Shown here: piece after piece, positions 8,344 to 15,591 of the stretch
Numbering within the stretch: position 1 is the stretch's first letter
Layout: the number at the start of each line of letters is the position of its first letter
Assembly: GCF_042651425.1 (NCBI RefSeq)
Contig: NZ_JBHSCW010000002.1
Coordinates: 62,001 to 126,000 of the forward strand
Direction of reading: 5' to 3'
Length of the DNA: 64,000 nt
Origin: Fodinicurvata halophila
GTDB lineage: Bacteria > Pseudomonadota > Alphaproteobacteria > Kiloniellales > DSM-21159
The notes under the pieces: generated by a model
Told to the model about the DNA's origin: nothing
Seen by the model: only the letters and a program-made list of their open reading frames with translations
Databases searched by the model: none
Made by a program: the position numbers and the translations under genes

Positions 8344-9297
8344 TCACCGCGCTTTGCTCTGCGCCGCCACCACGCGCCCCCGCTGCTGCTCGCGGTAGAA
8401 GACGTAAAGGCCCGAGGCGAGGATGATCGCCGTGCCCGTCCAGGTCAGCGCGTCGGGGAAGTCGTCGAAGATCAGGAAGCCCAGCACCGTCGCGCTGATG
8501 ATCTCGAGATACTGGAACGGCGCCAGGATGCTGGCCTCCGTGCGGCGGAAGGCGCCCACGATCATCATGTGCCCGACGACCGAGATTCCGCCCAGGCCGA
8601 GCAGGGGCAGCCAGAGCGAGAGATCCAGGGCGCCCCAGCCGGCCAGCGCGCCGCCGAGGCCACTCTCCGCCCCGACCAGAAGAACCAGTCCCAGGAACAG
8701 GGCGGCGAAGGCGCCGCTGTAGAACTGCAGCTGCAGGCCGCCCGTGCGGGCGCTCATGGAGCGGATCACGGTCCACATGGCCGCGTAACTGACCGCCGAG
8801 AGCAGGGGAAAGACCGCCACGATCCCGAACGCCATCCAGTTCGGCCGGATCACGATCAGGGCCCCCGCCAGTCCGACGGCGACGGCGCTATAGCGCCGGA
8901 TGCCCACCTGCTCGCCCAGGAACAGGGCGGAAAAGACGGTCAGGATCAAGGGCTGCACGAAGAAGATCGCGATCGCGTTGGCCAGCGGCATGTGCACCAG
9001 CGCTGCGAACAGCAGCCCGACCGCCGCCCCCATCAGCACCCCGGCGATGGCCAGGCCCGGCAGAGCACGGAGCGCGACCCGGAAGGCCATTCCGCGGGTA
9101 AGGAGCAGCAGAATCCCCGCGAGCAGCAGACTCTGTATGAAGAATCTCAGGAAGGCCACCTGGAACGGCGAGAGGTCCGGCGTGAGGGATTTGGCAATGG
9201 CGTCGATCCCCGGCACCAGCAGCATGGCCCCGGCCATCAGCGCCATGCCCCGCCCCGGATCGTTTGCGCGTGTGGTGTGCTTTGGGTCCGCGGTCAT
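8344..9297 (-). CDS. DMT-superfamily (EamA) transporter
   Basis: Inner-membrane protein with about ten hydrophobic helices arranged as two EamA repeats, 317 aa from the ATG at 9297. Features typical of the family include PFQVAFLRFFIQSLLLAG in the first repeat and ILAPFQYLEIISATVLG in the second. Such proteins usually export metabolites or amino acids; the substrate is unknown. The ORF is open to 9390; the start at 9297 begins a short hydrophilic tail before the first helix and was preferred, but the start is uncertain. It is a single gene, at visibly higher GC than the operon downstream. Confidence 0.85.
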   Translation of the reverse strand: MTADPKHTTRANDPGRGMALMAGAMLLVPGIDAIAKSLTPDLSPFQVAFLRFFIQSLLLAGILLLLTRGMAFRVALRALPGLAIAGVLMGAAVGLLFAALVHMPLANAIAIFFVQPLILTVFSALFLGEQVGIRRYSAVAVGLAGALIVIRPNWMAFGIVAVFPLLSAVSYAAMWTVIRSMSARTGGLQLQFYSGAFAALFLGLVLLVGAESGLGGALAGWGALDLSLWLPLLGLGGISVVGHMMIVGAFRRTEASILAPFQYLEIISATVLGFLIFDDFPDALTWTGTAIILASGLYVFYREQQRGRVVAAQSKAR

Positions 9298-9548
9298 GGC
9301 TGGGAATGGTTTTCCTTGCAGGAGCCGTCGGAACAAAGGCATGGCATTCCGAATCAACAGGGCGCAACACCGAGGGCAAGCCTTCAACACGCGGCTTGCG
9401 AGCCGCCTGACTTGACGCCAACCACTGTGGATTAGCCATGGAGGATCAGCCGCTGCCTTTCAAGTGCGATATTGCCTATCGCAGCTGCTGATCCTGGCAG
9501 GCGCCAGCAGGTCCGTGATCGAGTCCCAAGGGACCCGCCTCCAGCGCC

Positions 9549-9971
9549 TCACGCGACGTCTTTCCTCTGCGTGGTCTCTACCGAACCAGAGCCGGCCTGC
9601 CGCTGCCGGAAAGGGAGGGACATCAGGGCTTTCAAGAGGGCCTGAGACGTGACCGGCTTCTCCAGCACTCTGTCCGCTCCCAGCCGCAAGGCGATATCGA
9701 ACGCATCGTAGCCACAGCGCTTGCAGCTTGCAGAGAGCGCAACAACCGGCACTCCTGGGAGCTGTGCCCGAACTTCTCGGATCACTTCCAAACCATCCCT
9801 GTCCGGCAGGAAGACAGACGTAACAACCAGACTGGGAGCAGTGTGACGCAAAAGCTCCAGCGCCGCTCGGCCGTTGGAGGCCTGCACGACCTCATAGCCT
9901 GCGCGACTGAGCGACCATGCCAGGTTCTTGCGGAAGTTTTCGTCTGCCTCTGCCAGAAGAATCCTGTTCAT
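9549..9971 (-). CDS. CheY-like receiver domain protein without the phospho-acceptor Asp
   Basis: Single-domain receiver fold, 140 aa. Landmarks are ILLAEADENF at the start (acidic pocket), SVFLPDRDG after strand 3, ALSAS at the Ser/Thr switch and VLEKPV with the conserved Lys. In normal receivers the aspartate sits directly before the V-x-L-P-D-x-D-G turn; here that residue is Ser52. The domain therefore cannot be phosphorylated in the usual way and may work as a constitutive or protein-interaction module. The ATG overlaps the stop of the upstream unknown gene (ATGA), so the pair is co-translated. No output domain is present. Confidence 0.85.
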   Translation of the reverse strand: MNRILLAEADENFRKNLAWSLSRAGYEVVQASNGRAALELLRHTAPSLVVTSVFLPDRDGLEVIREVRAQLPGVPVVALSASCKRCGYDAFDIALRLGADRVLEKPVTSQALLKALMSLPFRQRQAGSGSVETTQRKDVA

Positions 9972-10312
9972 TTTCGTTGCTCCGTTCCTTGTTCCGGTCT
10001 GTGCGATTCTTGCCTGAGCACGGCCGTAACCAGGCTGTCTTGATCGGAGCCCAACAATTCCGTGCTGCAGGGAACAGCATCCTCGTTACTTAAACGGCGC
10101 ACCCAATAAAGCCGCTCGTCTTCAAGGCCGCTGCGAAAGCAGAGGGTCTCGTTCCCGATCCTGTGCGGAACCTTGGGGCGGTCCAGCTTTGCCGCCAAAA
10201 CACGTGCCATGGCGGCTGTGGGCGCACGCACAATGACTCGATCCCAGATTGCGCGTCCCTGCCAGCGCGGGTCTGCCGGTCCCGCCACAGGATATATCAT
10301 CCACATGGGCAT
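9968..10312 (-). CDS. Hypothetical protein, co-translated with the pseudo-receiver
   Basis: 114 aa, not recognised. It has no signal peptide or membrane segment. It begins MPMWMIYPVAGPADPRWQGR, has a middle segment with aromatic and charged residues (DERLYWVRRL near residue 65) and a polar Gln/Glu/Lys-rich tail. A GGGAAAGGGAGA ribosome binding site precedes the ATG. It overlaps the pseudo-receiver gene by 4 bp, which is the only clue to function: the two products may form a pair. An unusual inverted repeat containing two TATAAT words lies about 45 bp upstream. Confidence 0.7.
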   Translation of the reverse strand: MPMWMIYPVAGPADPRWQGRAIWDRVIVRAPTAAMARVLAAKLDRPKVPHRIGNETLCFRSGLEDERLYWVRRLSNEDAVPCSTELLGSDQDSLVTAVLRQESHRPEQGTEQRK

Positions 10313-10353
10313 TCTCCCTTTCCCTCCATGCGTAGAGGGGGAGTAGGCTCAGA

Positions 10354-10373
10354 TATAATCACGTATAATACGT
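10354..10373. promoter_or_regulatory. Inverted repeat with two TATAAT words upstream of the pseudo-receiver pair
   Basis: The 13-bp sequence acgtataatacgt at 10361-10373 is a perfect inverted repeat (ACGTAT/ATACGT around one base). A second tataat lies at 10354-10359, 11 bp away. It sits in the 218-bp gap between a minus-strand gene starting at 10312 and a plus-strand gene at 10531. It is a plausible operator/promoter overlap, but no clear -35 partner was found on either strand. Confidence 0.35.
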
Positions 10374-10513
10374 ACATCTTTTTGCAAGCTTTTCTCAAGG
10401 CATGCGACAAACCGCCCTGTGAAGCCCGACAGTCAATAGGATGATGCATTGCTCTTGAACGGGTCGAGTGAGCCACACAGAGTATCGAGAAGGCTCCGAT
10501 CACACTTGGACGC

Positions 10514-10544
10514 AATGGATGCACCCCTGAATGGATGCACCCCT
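10514..10544 (+). repeat. 15-bp direct repeat (period 16) across the start of the CapA-like gene
   Basis: The sequence aatggatgcacccct occurs at 10514-10528 and again at 10530-10544. Each copy supplies an ATG (10515 and 10531), but the 16-bp period puts them in different frames; only the second opens the long CapA-like frame. It looks like a recent short tandem duplication over the initiation region. Confidence 0.85.
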
Positions 10545-11637
10545 AAAGCTGTTCCTCTGCGGGGATGTCATGACGGGCCGGGGAGTCGACCAGATCCTGC
10601 CCCATCCCACAGACCCGACCCTCCATGAGGATTTCGTCCGTTCAGCCCACGGCTATGTGGACTTGGCCGAGCAGCGCTCAGGTCCCATCCCGCGACCGGC
10701 CCCGTTCGACTATATCTGGGGCGATGCCCTGGCGGCGCTGACGGACAGGGCGCCGGCCCTTCGCATCGCGAACCTTGAGACCGCCCTCACCGCCCGGGGC
10801 CACCCCGAGCCGAAGGGCATCAACTACCGCATGCACCCGGAGAACGCCACGTGCCTGAGCGCGGCCGGCCTCGATTGCTGTGTCCTTGCCAACAACCATG
10901 TTCTCGATTGGGGAGCTCAGGGTCTTGGCGACACGCTGGCGACCCTGAAGGGGCTCGGCATTGCCTGCTGCGGTGCCGGCGCCAATGAAGGGGCGGCCGC
11001 AGCGCCCGCCATCCTCTCAGCAGGTCAAGACCGGCGCATCCTGGTCTTCTCCTATGCCTGCCCGTCCTCCGGTGTTCCCCGCCACTGGGCCGCGGGCCCC
11101 GAGCGCGCGGGTGTCAACCTTCTGGCGAGCCTGCAGCGCGCGCAGGTGGATCGTGTTGCGTCCTGGATCGCGCGATGGCGCCAGCCTGGCGATAGCGTTG
11201 TCCTCTCGCTGCACTGGGGCCCGAACTGGGGGCATGACATACCGGCCGCGCATCGCGAATTTGCCTGCGAGTTGATCGAGCGCGGTGCAGCGGACCTGGT
11301 GCACGGGCATTCCAGCCACCATCCGCTGGGACTGGAATGTCATGAGGGCAAGCTGATCCTCTATGGCTGCGGCGATTTCATCAACGACTATGAAGGCATA
11401 GGCGGCCACACGGACTATCGCCCGGAGCTGGTGCTGGGCTATCTGGCCGAGCTCGACCCGACCCATCGCCGTCTCGAAACTCTGGAGATGCTGCCTTTTC
11501 GAACCAGGCGGTTCCGCCTGCAGCACGCAACGGGGGAAGAAGCCTCCTGGCTTGCAGGGACCCTAAACCGCAATTTGCCTGTACAGGACCAACGCGTCCT
11601 GCTGAGCGAAGAGAACAGCCTCAGACTTTCTTTCTAG
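10531..11637 (+). CDS. CapA family protein (metallophosphatase fold)
   Basis: 368 aa, similar in plan to the poly-gamma-glutamate synthesis protein CapA / PGA_cap domain. Motifs in order: CGDVMTGRGVD near residue 10, IANLETALT near 82, ANNHVLDWG near 115, LSLHWGPNWG near 225, HGHSSHHPLG near 255 and YGCGDFINDYEG near 275; these carry the expected metal-binding Asp, Asn and His residues. No signal peptide or anchor helix is seen, unlike Bacillus CapA, so a cytoplasmic hydrolase role is possible. The start lies in a short direct duplication and lacks a clear ribosome binding site. Confidence 0.85.
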   Translation: MDAPLKLFLCGDVMTGRGVDQILPHPTDPTLHEDFVRSAHGYVDLAEQRSGPIPRPAPFDYIWGDALAALTDRAPALRIANLETALTARGHPEPKGINYRMHPENATCLSAAGLDCCVLANNHVLDWGAQGLGDTLATLKGLGIACCGAGANEGAAAAPAILSAGQDRRILVFSYACPSSGVPRHWAAGPERAGVNLLASLQRAQVDRVASWIARWRQPGDSVVLSLHWGPNWGHDIPAAHREFACELIERGAADLVHGHSSHHPLGLECHEGKLILYGCGDFINDYEGIGGHTDYRPELVLGYLAELDPTHRRLETLEMLPFRTRRFRLQHATGEEASWLAGTLNRNLPVQDQRVLLSEENSLRLSF

Positions 11638-11642
11638 CCCGC

Positions 11643-11662
11643 TCCGGCCACGACAGGCCGGA
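11643..11662. terminator. Stem-loop between convergent genes
   Basis: TCCGGCC and GGCCGGA form a perfect 7-bp stem around acgaca in the 37-bp gap between the ends of the CapA-like gene and the adenine deaminase gene. No U-run follows on either strand, so it is a weak or factor-assisted terminator candidate serving both directions. Confidence 0.5.
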
Positions 11663-11674
11663 CAGATGCACTGG

Positions 11675-12709
11675 CTAAACCGCGTGAGCCACCAGGTAGT
11701 CGTCCAGTTGCCGGCGCATCTCGGCCTTGCGCTCAGGCGGAACGAAGCTGGCCTCGATGCCGTTGCGGGCCAGGGTGACGATATCCTCGCGGCTGAGCCC
11801 CAGCGCCTCCGTCACGGCCAGATAGTTCTCGTTCACATAGCCGTCGAAATAGGACGGATCGTCCGAGTTCATGGTCGCCTTCAGGCCGCGATCCAGCATG
11901 ATCTTCAGAGGATGCTCCTTAAGGTCATCGACGACGCAGAGCTTGTAGTTGCTCAAGGGACAGACGGTCAGCGCCATGCCGGACTCCGCCAGCCGGTCCA
12001 CCAGCGCATTGTCCTCCAGCGCACGATTGCCGTGGTCGATGCGGTCGACCTGCAGCAGGTCCAGGGCTTCGTGGACATACTCGGGCGGCCCCTCCTCGCC
12101 GGCATGAGCCACGGCGACCCGGAAGCCCTGCTTGCGCGCTTCGGCGAAGACCTGCTGGAACTTCGCGGGCGGATTGCCCATCTCCCCGCTGTCCAGCCCC
12201 ACGCCCAGGATCCTGTCCCTGTAGGGCAGGCTCTGACGCAGGGTTTCGAAGGCGGCCTCCTCGTCCAGGTGGCGCAGGAAGCACATGATCAGGTGCGAGG
12301 TGATCCCCAGGCGCTGTTCGGCCTCGTCCTGCGCACGGGTGATCCCGCGGATCACGGTCTCGAAGGGCACGCCACGATCGGTATGGGCCTGCGGGTCGAA
12401 GAAGATCTCGGCATGCACCACGTTCTGGGCGGCGGCCCTCTCCAGGTAGGCAAGGGTCAGCGCATGGAAATCGGCTTCGCTCCACAACACGCTCATGCCG
12501 GCATAGTACAGGTCCAGGAAGTCCTGCAGATTCTCGAAACGCGCCCCGCGCCGGAAGGCAGTCTCGATTCCGGCCACGTCGGCATAGGGCAACGCCACAG
12601 CGTTGCGCTGGGCCAGATCGAACATCATCCGGGGCTCCAGGCTGCCCTCGATGTGCAGGTGCAGCTCCACCTTCGGCATGCCCTCGATGAAATCGTCCAA
12701 CACACTCAT
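11675..12709 (-). CDS. Adenine deaminase, adenosine-deaminase-family (ADE/Aah1 type)
   Basis: Zinc hydrolase converting adenine to hypoxanthine, 344 aa from the ATG at 12709, which follows AGGGGGC. Metal and catalytic motifs: VELHLHIEGSLEP near residue 14, VAHAGEEGPPEY near 195, DHGNRALED near 225 and MNSDDPSYFDGY near 285. The combination TVCPLSNYKLCV plus NSDDPSYF is characteristic of the adenine-specific branch rather than classical adenosine deaminase, which usually has LNTDDP. An ORF extension to 12766 lacks support. It stands alone; a purine permease gene of AzgA type lies at 43950 in the same window and may feed it. Confidence 0.85.
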   Translation of the reverse strand: MSVLDDFIEGMPKVELHLHIEGSLEPRMMFDLAQRNAVALPYADVAGIETAFRRGARFENLQDFLDLYYAGMSVLWSEADFHALTLAYLERAAAQNVVHAEIFFDPQAHTDRGVPFETVIRGITRAQDEAEQRLGITSHLIMCFLRHLDEEAAFETLRQSLPYRDRILGVGLDSGEMGNPPAKFQQVFAEARKQGFRVAVAHAGEEGPPEYVHEALDLLQVDRIDHGNRALEDNALVDRLAESGMALTVCPLSNYKLCVVDDLKEHPLKIMLDRGLKATMNSDDPSYFDGYVNENYLAVTEALGLSREDIVTLARNGIEASFVPPERKAEMRRQLDDYLVAHAV

Positions 12710-12877
12710 GCTTGCCCCCTTTCCCGTAAGAGGCGGAAGATAGAACAGGCCCCTCGCGCCCCTCAATGGGAAATCCCTCCCGCCTCCTGCGAAGAAACCC
12801 TCTTGCGCCGCCCTACGCCACGCGGCAAGACTGCGCCCTCAGAGGACGCAACCAGGAACGACAGGGAAGGATCCCGC

Positions 12878-13381
12878 GTGAGCGAAACGGACACCCCAGA
12901 GAAGAAACCGGTCACCGAGATCGTCGGGCGCTTTGCCACACGCAAGGAATTTGCGAAGGCCGTGGAAGAACTGCAGGAGGCCGGCTTCGAGCATGCCGAC
13001 CTTTCGGTGCTGGATTCGCACCAATCCATAGACACGGCCCTGGAGAACGAGGAGACACCCTGGCATGAGCGGCTGTCCAGCCTGGTGGGCGAGGCCAAGT
13101 ATGTCGGGCCGCTGACTGCCGCCGGCTTCATCGCCGTGGCCACGGGACCGCTCGGCGCGGCCATCGCCACGGCCGTGGGGGCGGGTGTCGCCGGCATGGC
13201 GGCAAAGGAATTCCTCGAACAGGTGGAAGCCACGCCGCGCACCGAGGAGTTCGCCCGGGCCCTGGAACAGGGCGCTGTGCTGCTCTGGGTCTACGCCGAG
13301 ACGCCGGAGCGCCAGAAGACGGCGAAGGAAATCCTGACCGCCCACGGCGCCCAGGACGTGCATCGCCACGTGCGCAACTGA
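12878..13381 (+). CDS. Small glycine-zipper protein, general-stress (YflT/DUF1269-like) type
   Basis: 167 aa from a GTG start preceded by GGGAAGG. The N-terminal part FATRKEFAKAVEELQEAGF resembles the YflT-type stress domain that binds or senses ligands. The centre is a Gly/Ala-rich hydrophobic hairpin (residues about 88-110) that could insert in a membrane, and the C-terminal half repeats an alpha/beta pattern ending in TAHGAQDVHRHV. A longer frame reading through from 11666 crosses the antisense of the deaminase and is not real. It lies 36 bp upstream of the epimerase gene on the same strand. Exact function unknown. Confidence 0.75.
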   Translation: MSETDTPEKKPVTEIVGRFATRKEFAKAVEELQEAGFEHADLSVLDSHQSIDTALENEETPWHERLSSLVGEAKYVGPLTAAGFIAVATGPLGAAIATAVGAGVAGMAAKEFLEQVEATPRTEEFARALEQGAVLLWVYAETPERQKTAKEILTAHGAQDVHRHVRN

Positions 13382-13417
13382 CTTGCCCTCGAGAAACGAC
13401 AGGGAAACGACAGGCAG

Positions 13418-14401
13418 ATGACCGTCATTCTCACGGGCTGCGCCGGCTTCATCGGCAACGCGGTGGCGCTGGACCTTATGGACCGGGGGTACCAGGTCCT
13501 GGGTATCGACAACCTGAACGACTACTACGCGCCGCAGCTGAAGCAGGACCGGCTCGCCCGCCTGGATGGGCGCAGCGGCTTCACCTTTCTCCAGGCCGAT
13601 ATTTCCGACCGCGACGCCATCCTGGCCCTGCTGGACAGTCATCCGGGCACCCGCTGGCTCGTCCACCTGGCCGCTCAGGCCGGCGTGCGTTATTCGCTGC
13701 AGAACCCCTATGCCTATGCCCAGTCGAACCTGATGGGCCAGGTGGTCATGCAGGAACTGGCGCGCCACCTGCCGAAGCTGGAACACTTCGTCTACGCCAG
13801 CTCCTCCTCGGTCTACGGCCTGGACGCCGAGCTGCCCTTCTCGGAGGAGCAGGCTGCCGACCGTCCGGTCTCGCTCTATGCCGCCACCAAGCGCGCCGAC
13901 GAGATGATGGCGCACAGCTATGCCCATCTCTATCGCATACCCTGCACGGGCCTGCGCTTCTTCACGGTCTATGGCCCTTGGGGCCGGCCCGACATGGCGC
14001 CCTGGCTGTTCACCGACGCCATCTTGCGCGGCCAGCCCATCAAGCTGTTCAACAACGGTCAGGCCCGGCGGGATTTCACCTACATCGACGACATCGTGGC
14101 CGGCGTGAGCGCCGCCATGACGCGCCCGCCGGCCGACGGCGGCGCCAAGGCGCCGCCCCATGCCCTCTACAACCTGGGCAACAACCGGCCCACCGAGCTG
14201 ATGGACTTCATCGCCGAGATCGAGCGCATCACCGGCCGCAAGGCCACGCTGGATCCCCAGCCGGCCCAGCCCGGCGACATGGAGGCCACCTTCGCCGACA
14301 TCGAGCGCGCCCGCCGCGACCTGGGCTTCGCCCCGCGTACCGACCTGTCCCGGGGCCTGGAGCACCACATTGCCTGGTTCCGGGACTATTACGGGCTTTA
14401 G
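13418..14401 (+). CDS. NAD-dependent sugar epimerase, UDP-glucuronate 4-epimerase-like
   Basis: Extended SDR, 327 aa. The NAD motif TGCAGFIGNAVALDL is near residue 6. The family hallmark NLNDYYAPQLKQDRL near residue 30 is typical of UDP-glucuronate 4-epimerases (CapI/LspL type). The catalytic triad is visible as SSSSVYG near residue 128 and YAATK near 155, and RFFTVYGPWGRPD follows near 185. It would make UDP-galacturonate for envelope polysaccharide. It probably shares a transcript with the small stress-type gene upstream; no other glycan genes are adjacent. Confidence 0.9.
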   Translation: MTVILTGCAGFIGNAVALDLMDRGYQVLGIDNLNDYYAPQLKQDRLARLDGRSGFTFLQADISDRDAILALLDSHPGTRWLVHLAAQAGVRYSLQNPYAYAQSNLMGQVVMQELARHLPKLEHFVYASSSSVYGLDAELPFSEEQAADRPVSLYAATKRADEMMAHSYAHLYRIPCTGLRFFTVYGPWGRPDMAPWLFTDAILRGQPIKLFNNGQARRDFTYIDDIVAGVSAAMTRPPADGGAKAPPHALYNLGNNRPTELMDFIAEIERITGRKATLDPQPAQPGDMEATFADIERARRDLGFAPRTDLSRGLEHHIAWFRDYYGL

Positions 14402-14634
14402 GCATTTTTGTTCAGGATTTGTCCTTTGATTAAAGAACAGTCAGCCGTCTAAAGATAGCCTTCGCTCCGTTCCACAAGGCCCCATCGCAGTTAGGCCAAC
14501 ACACTGACGCTCGTACAAATCCCAAACAACTTACTGATTTTAAATATATAATATAAAAGCCTCGCTCAGAACCTACTCAGCCCTGTGAATACTTGCCATG
14601 CGTTCAAGGGAAATATACAGTGCAGTCTCGTCAG

Positions 14635-14646
14635 ATTGTTGACAAT
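14635..14646 (+). promoter_or_regulatory. Candidate GntR/FCD operator in front of the amino-acid ABC operon
   Basis: The sequence ATTGTTGACAAT is an inverted repeat with 5-bp arms ATTGT/ACAAT, matching the TTGT-N2-ACAA pattern recognised by many FCD-type GntR regulators. It ends 33 bp before the ATG of the binding-protein gene; a -10-like TACAAT follows at 14649-14654. The operon ends with a GntR/FCD gene, the obvious candidate regulator. Confidence 0.5.
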
Positions 14647-14679
14647 ACTACAATACATTGAACTGGATAGGGGTTAGCT

Positions 14680-15510
14680 ATGGTTCCGTCTGGACTTCTA
14701 AGAGGCGCTGCCTTTGCCTTGGCAGCCATTTTTATGATGGCCACGTCAGCAGTGGCTCAAACTTCTACTTGGGATCAGATACAGGAACGCGAAACACTTC
14801 GGGTCGGTGTCACCCAGGCCCCACCCTGGTATTACAAGGAACCGGGAAGTGATGAGTGGACCGGCCTCGGTCCTTCCATGGGGCGCGCAATGGCTGAAGA
14901 ACTGGATGTGGAATTTGAGCCTGTCGAGGTTACCTGGGGCTCAGCCGTATCGGCTCTGCAATCTGGCAAGATCGACCTGATGTTCGTTCTCGATGCGACG
15001 CCTGCGCGCGCAATGGCAGTCGATTTTCCTTCACGCCCCCTGCTTTATTATGCCCTCGCCGTACTGATCGAGGAGGACATGGAGGTCTCGACCTGGGAGG
15101 ACTTGAACACTCCAGATACGAAGATCGCCGTTCCCCAGGGAACAACAATGGATCGCTATATAAGCGAGCGCCTTACCGAAGCTGAAATTCAACGCTTCCC
15201 CTCGAATGGAGAAGCTGTTGCGGCCTTCCAATCCCGGCGTGTGAACGCTGTCTCGTTGTTTCATCCACCGTTGATTTCCATGCGGAAGGAAACCGGGCGC
15301 GGCCAAATCGTGCTTCCTGAGCCGATACGCCAATCCGCATCTTCGGTTGGCGTCCGACGCGAAGAAGATAAGAGGTTTCGTGATTGGGTGAACATCGCGA
15401 TCGCTTACTACTACGAGACCGGCCAAACGCAGGAGTGGTACGAAGAGTTTCTGGAATCCTTCGGCGTTGATCCGGAGACGGTTCCAGCTATTCGTCGCGA
15501 AGACTGGTAA
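14680..15510 (+). CDS. Amino-acid ABC transporter substrate-binding protein (family 3)
   Basis: Periplasmic binding protein, 276 aa, SBP_bac_3 type. The signal peptide has a hydrophobic core AAFALAAIFMMATSAVA with cleavage likely after VAQ. The mature start has RETLRVGVTQAPPWYYKEPG, the first lobe strand of the family. The middle has VSALQSGKIDLMFVLDATPAR near residue 90, which includes the Asp typical for binding the alpha-amino group. It is the first gene of a plus-strand operon and is followed by a strong stem-loop. The ligand is probably an amino acid or amino-acid-like compound; the aminotransferase in the operon agrees. Confidence 0.92.
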   Translation: MVPSGLLRGAAFALAAIFMMATSAVAQTSTWDQIQERETLRVGVTQAPPWYYKEPGSDEWTGLGPSMGRAMAEELDVEFEPVEVTWGSAVSALQSGKIDLMFVLDATPARAMAVDFPSRPLLYYALAVLIEEDMEVSTWEDLNTPDTKIAVPQGTTMDRYISERLTEAEIQRFPSNGEAVAAFQSRRVNAVSLFHPPLISMRKETGRGQIVLPEPIRQSASSVGVRREEDKRFRDWVNIAIAYYYETGQTQEWYEEFLESFGVDPETVPAIRREDW

Positions 15511-15516
15511 TAGGCC

Positions 15517-15548
15517 AACACCTGGGTGATCCACGTCACCCAGGTGTT
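15517..15548 (+). promoter_or_regulatory. Intercistronic stem-loop after the amino-acid binding-protein gene
   Basis: The arms aacacctgggtga and tcacccaggtgtt are perfect 13-bp complements around a 6-nt loop. The stem begins 6 bp after the stop codon and lies between the binding-protein gene and its permease. It is followed by tctcc rather than a U-run. It probably raises the binding protein over the membrane components by 3-prime-end protection or partial termination. Confidence 0.8.
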
Positions 15549-15591
15549 CTCCTTCGCATCAGCGCATCTTGAGAATTCTGAAGGACCCCCA

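Noticed and set aside
11666..12877. N-terminal 404 codons joined in frame to the small stress-type gene
   Set aside because: This part is antisense to the adenine deaminase; the real start is the GTG at 12878 with its own ribosome binding site.
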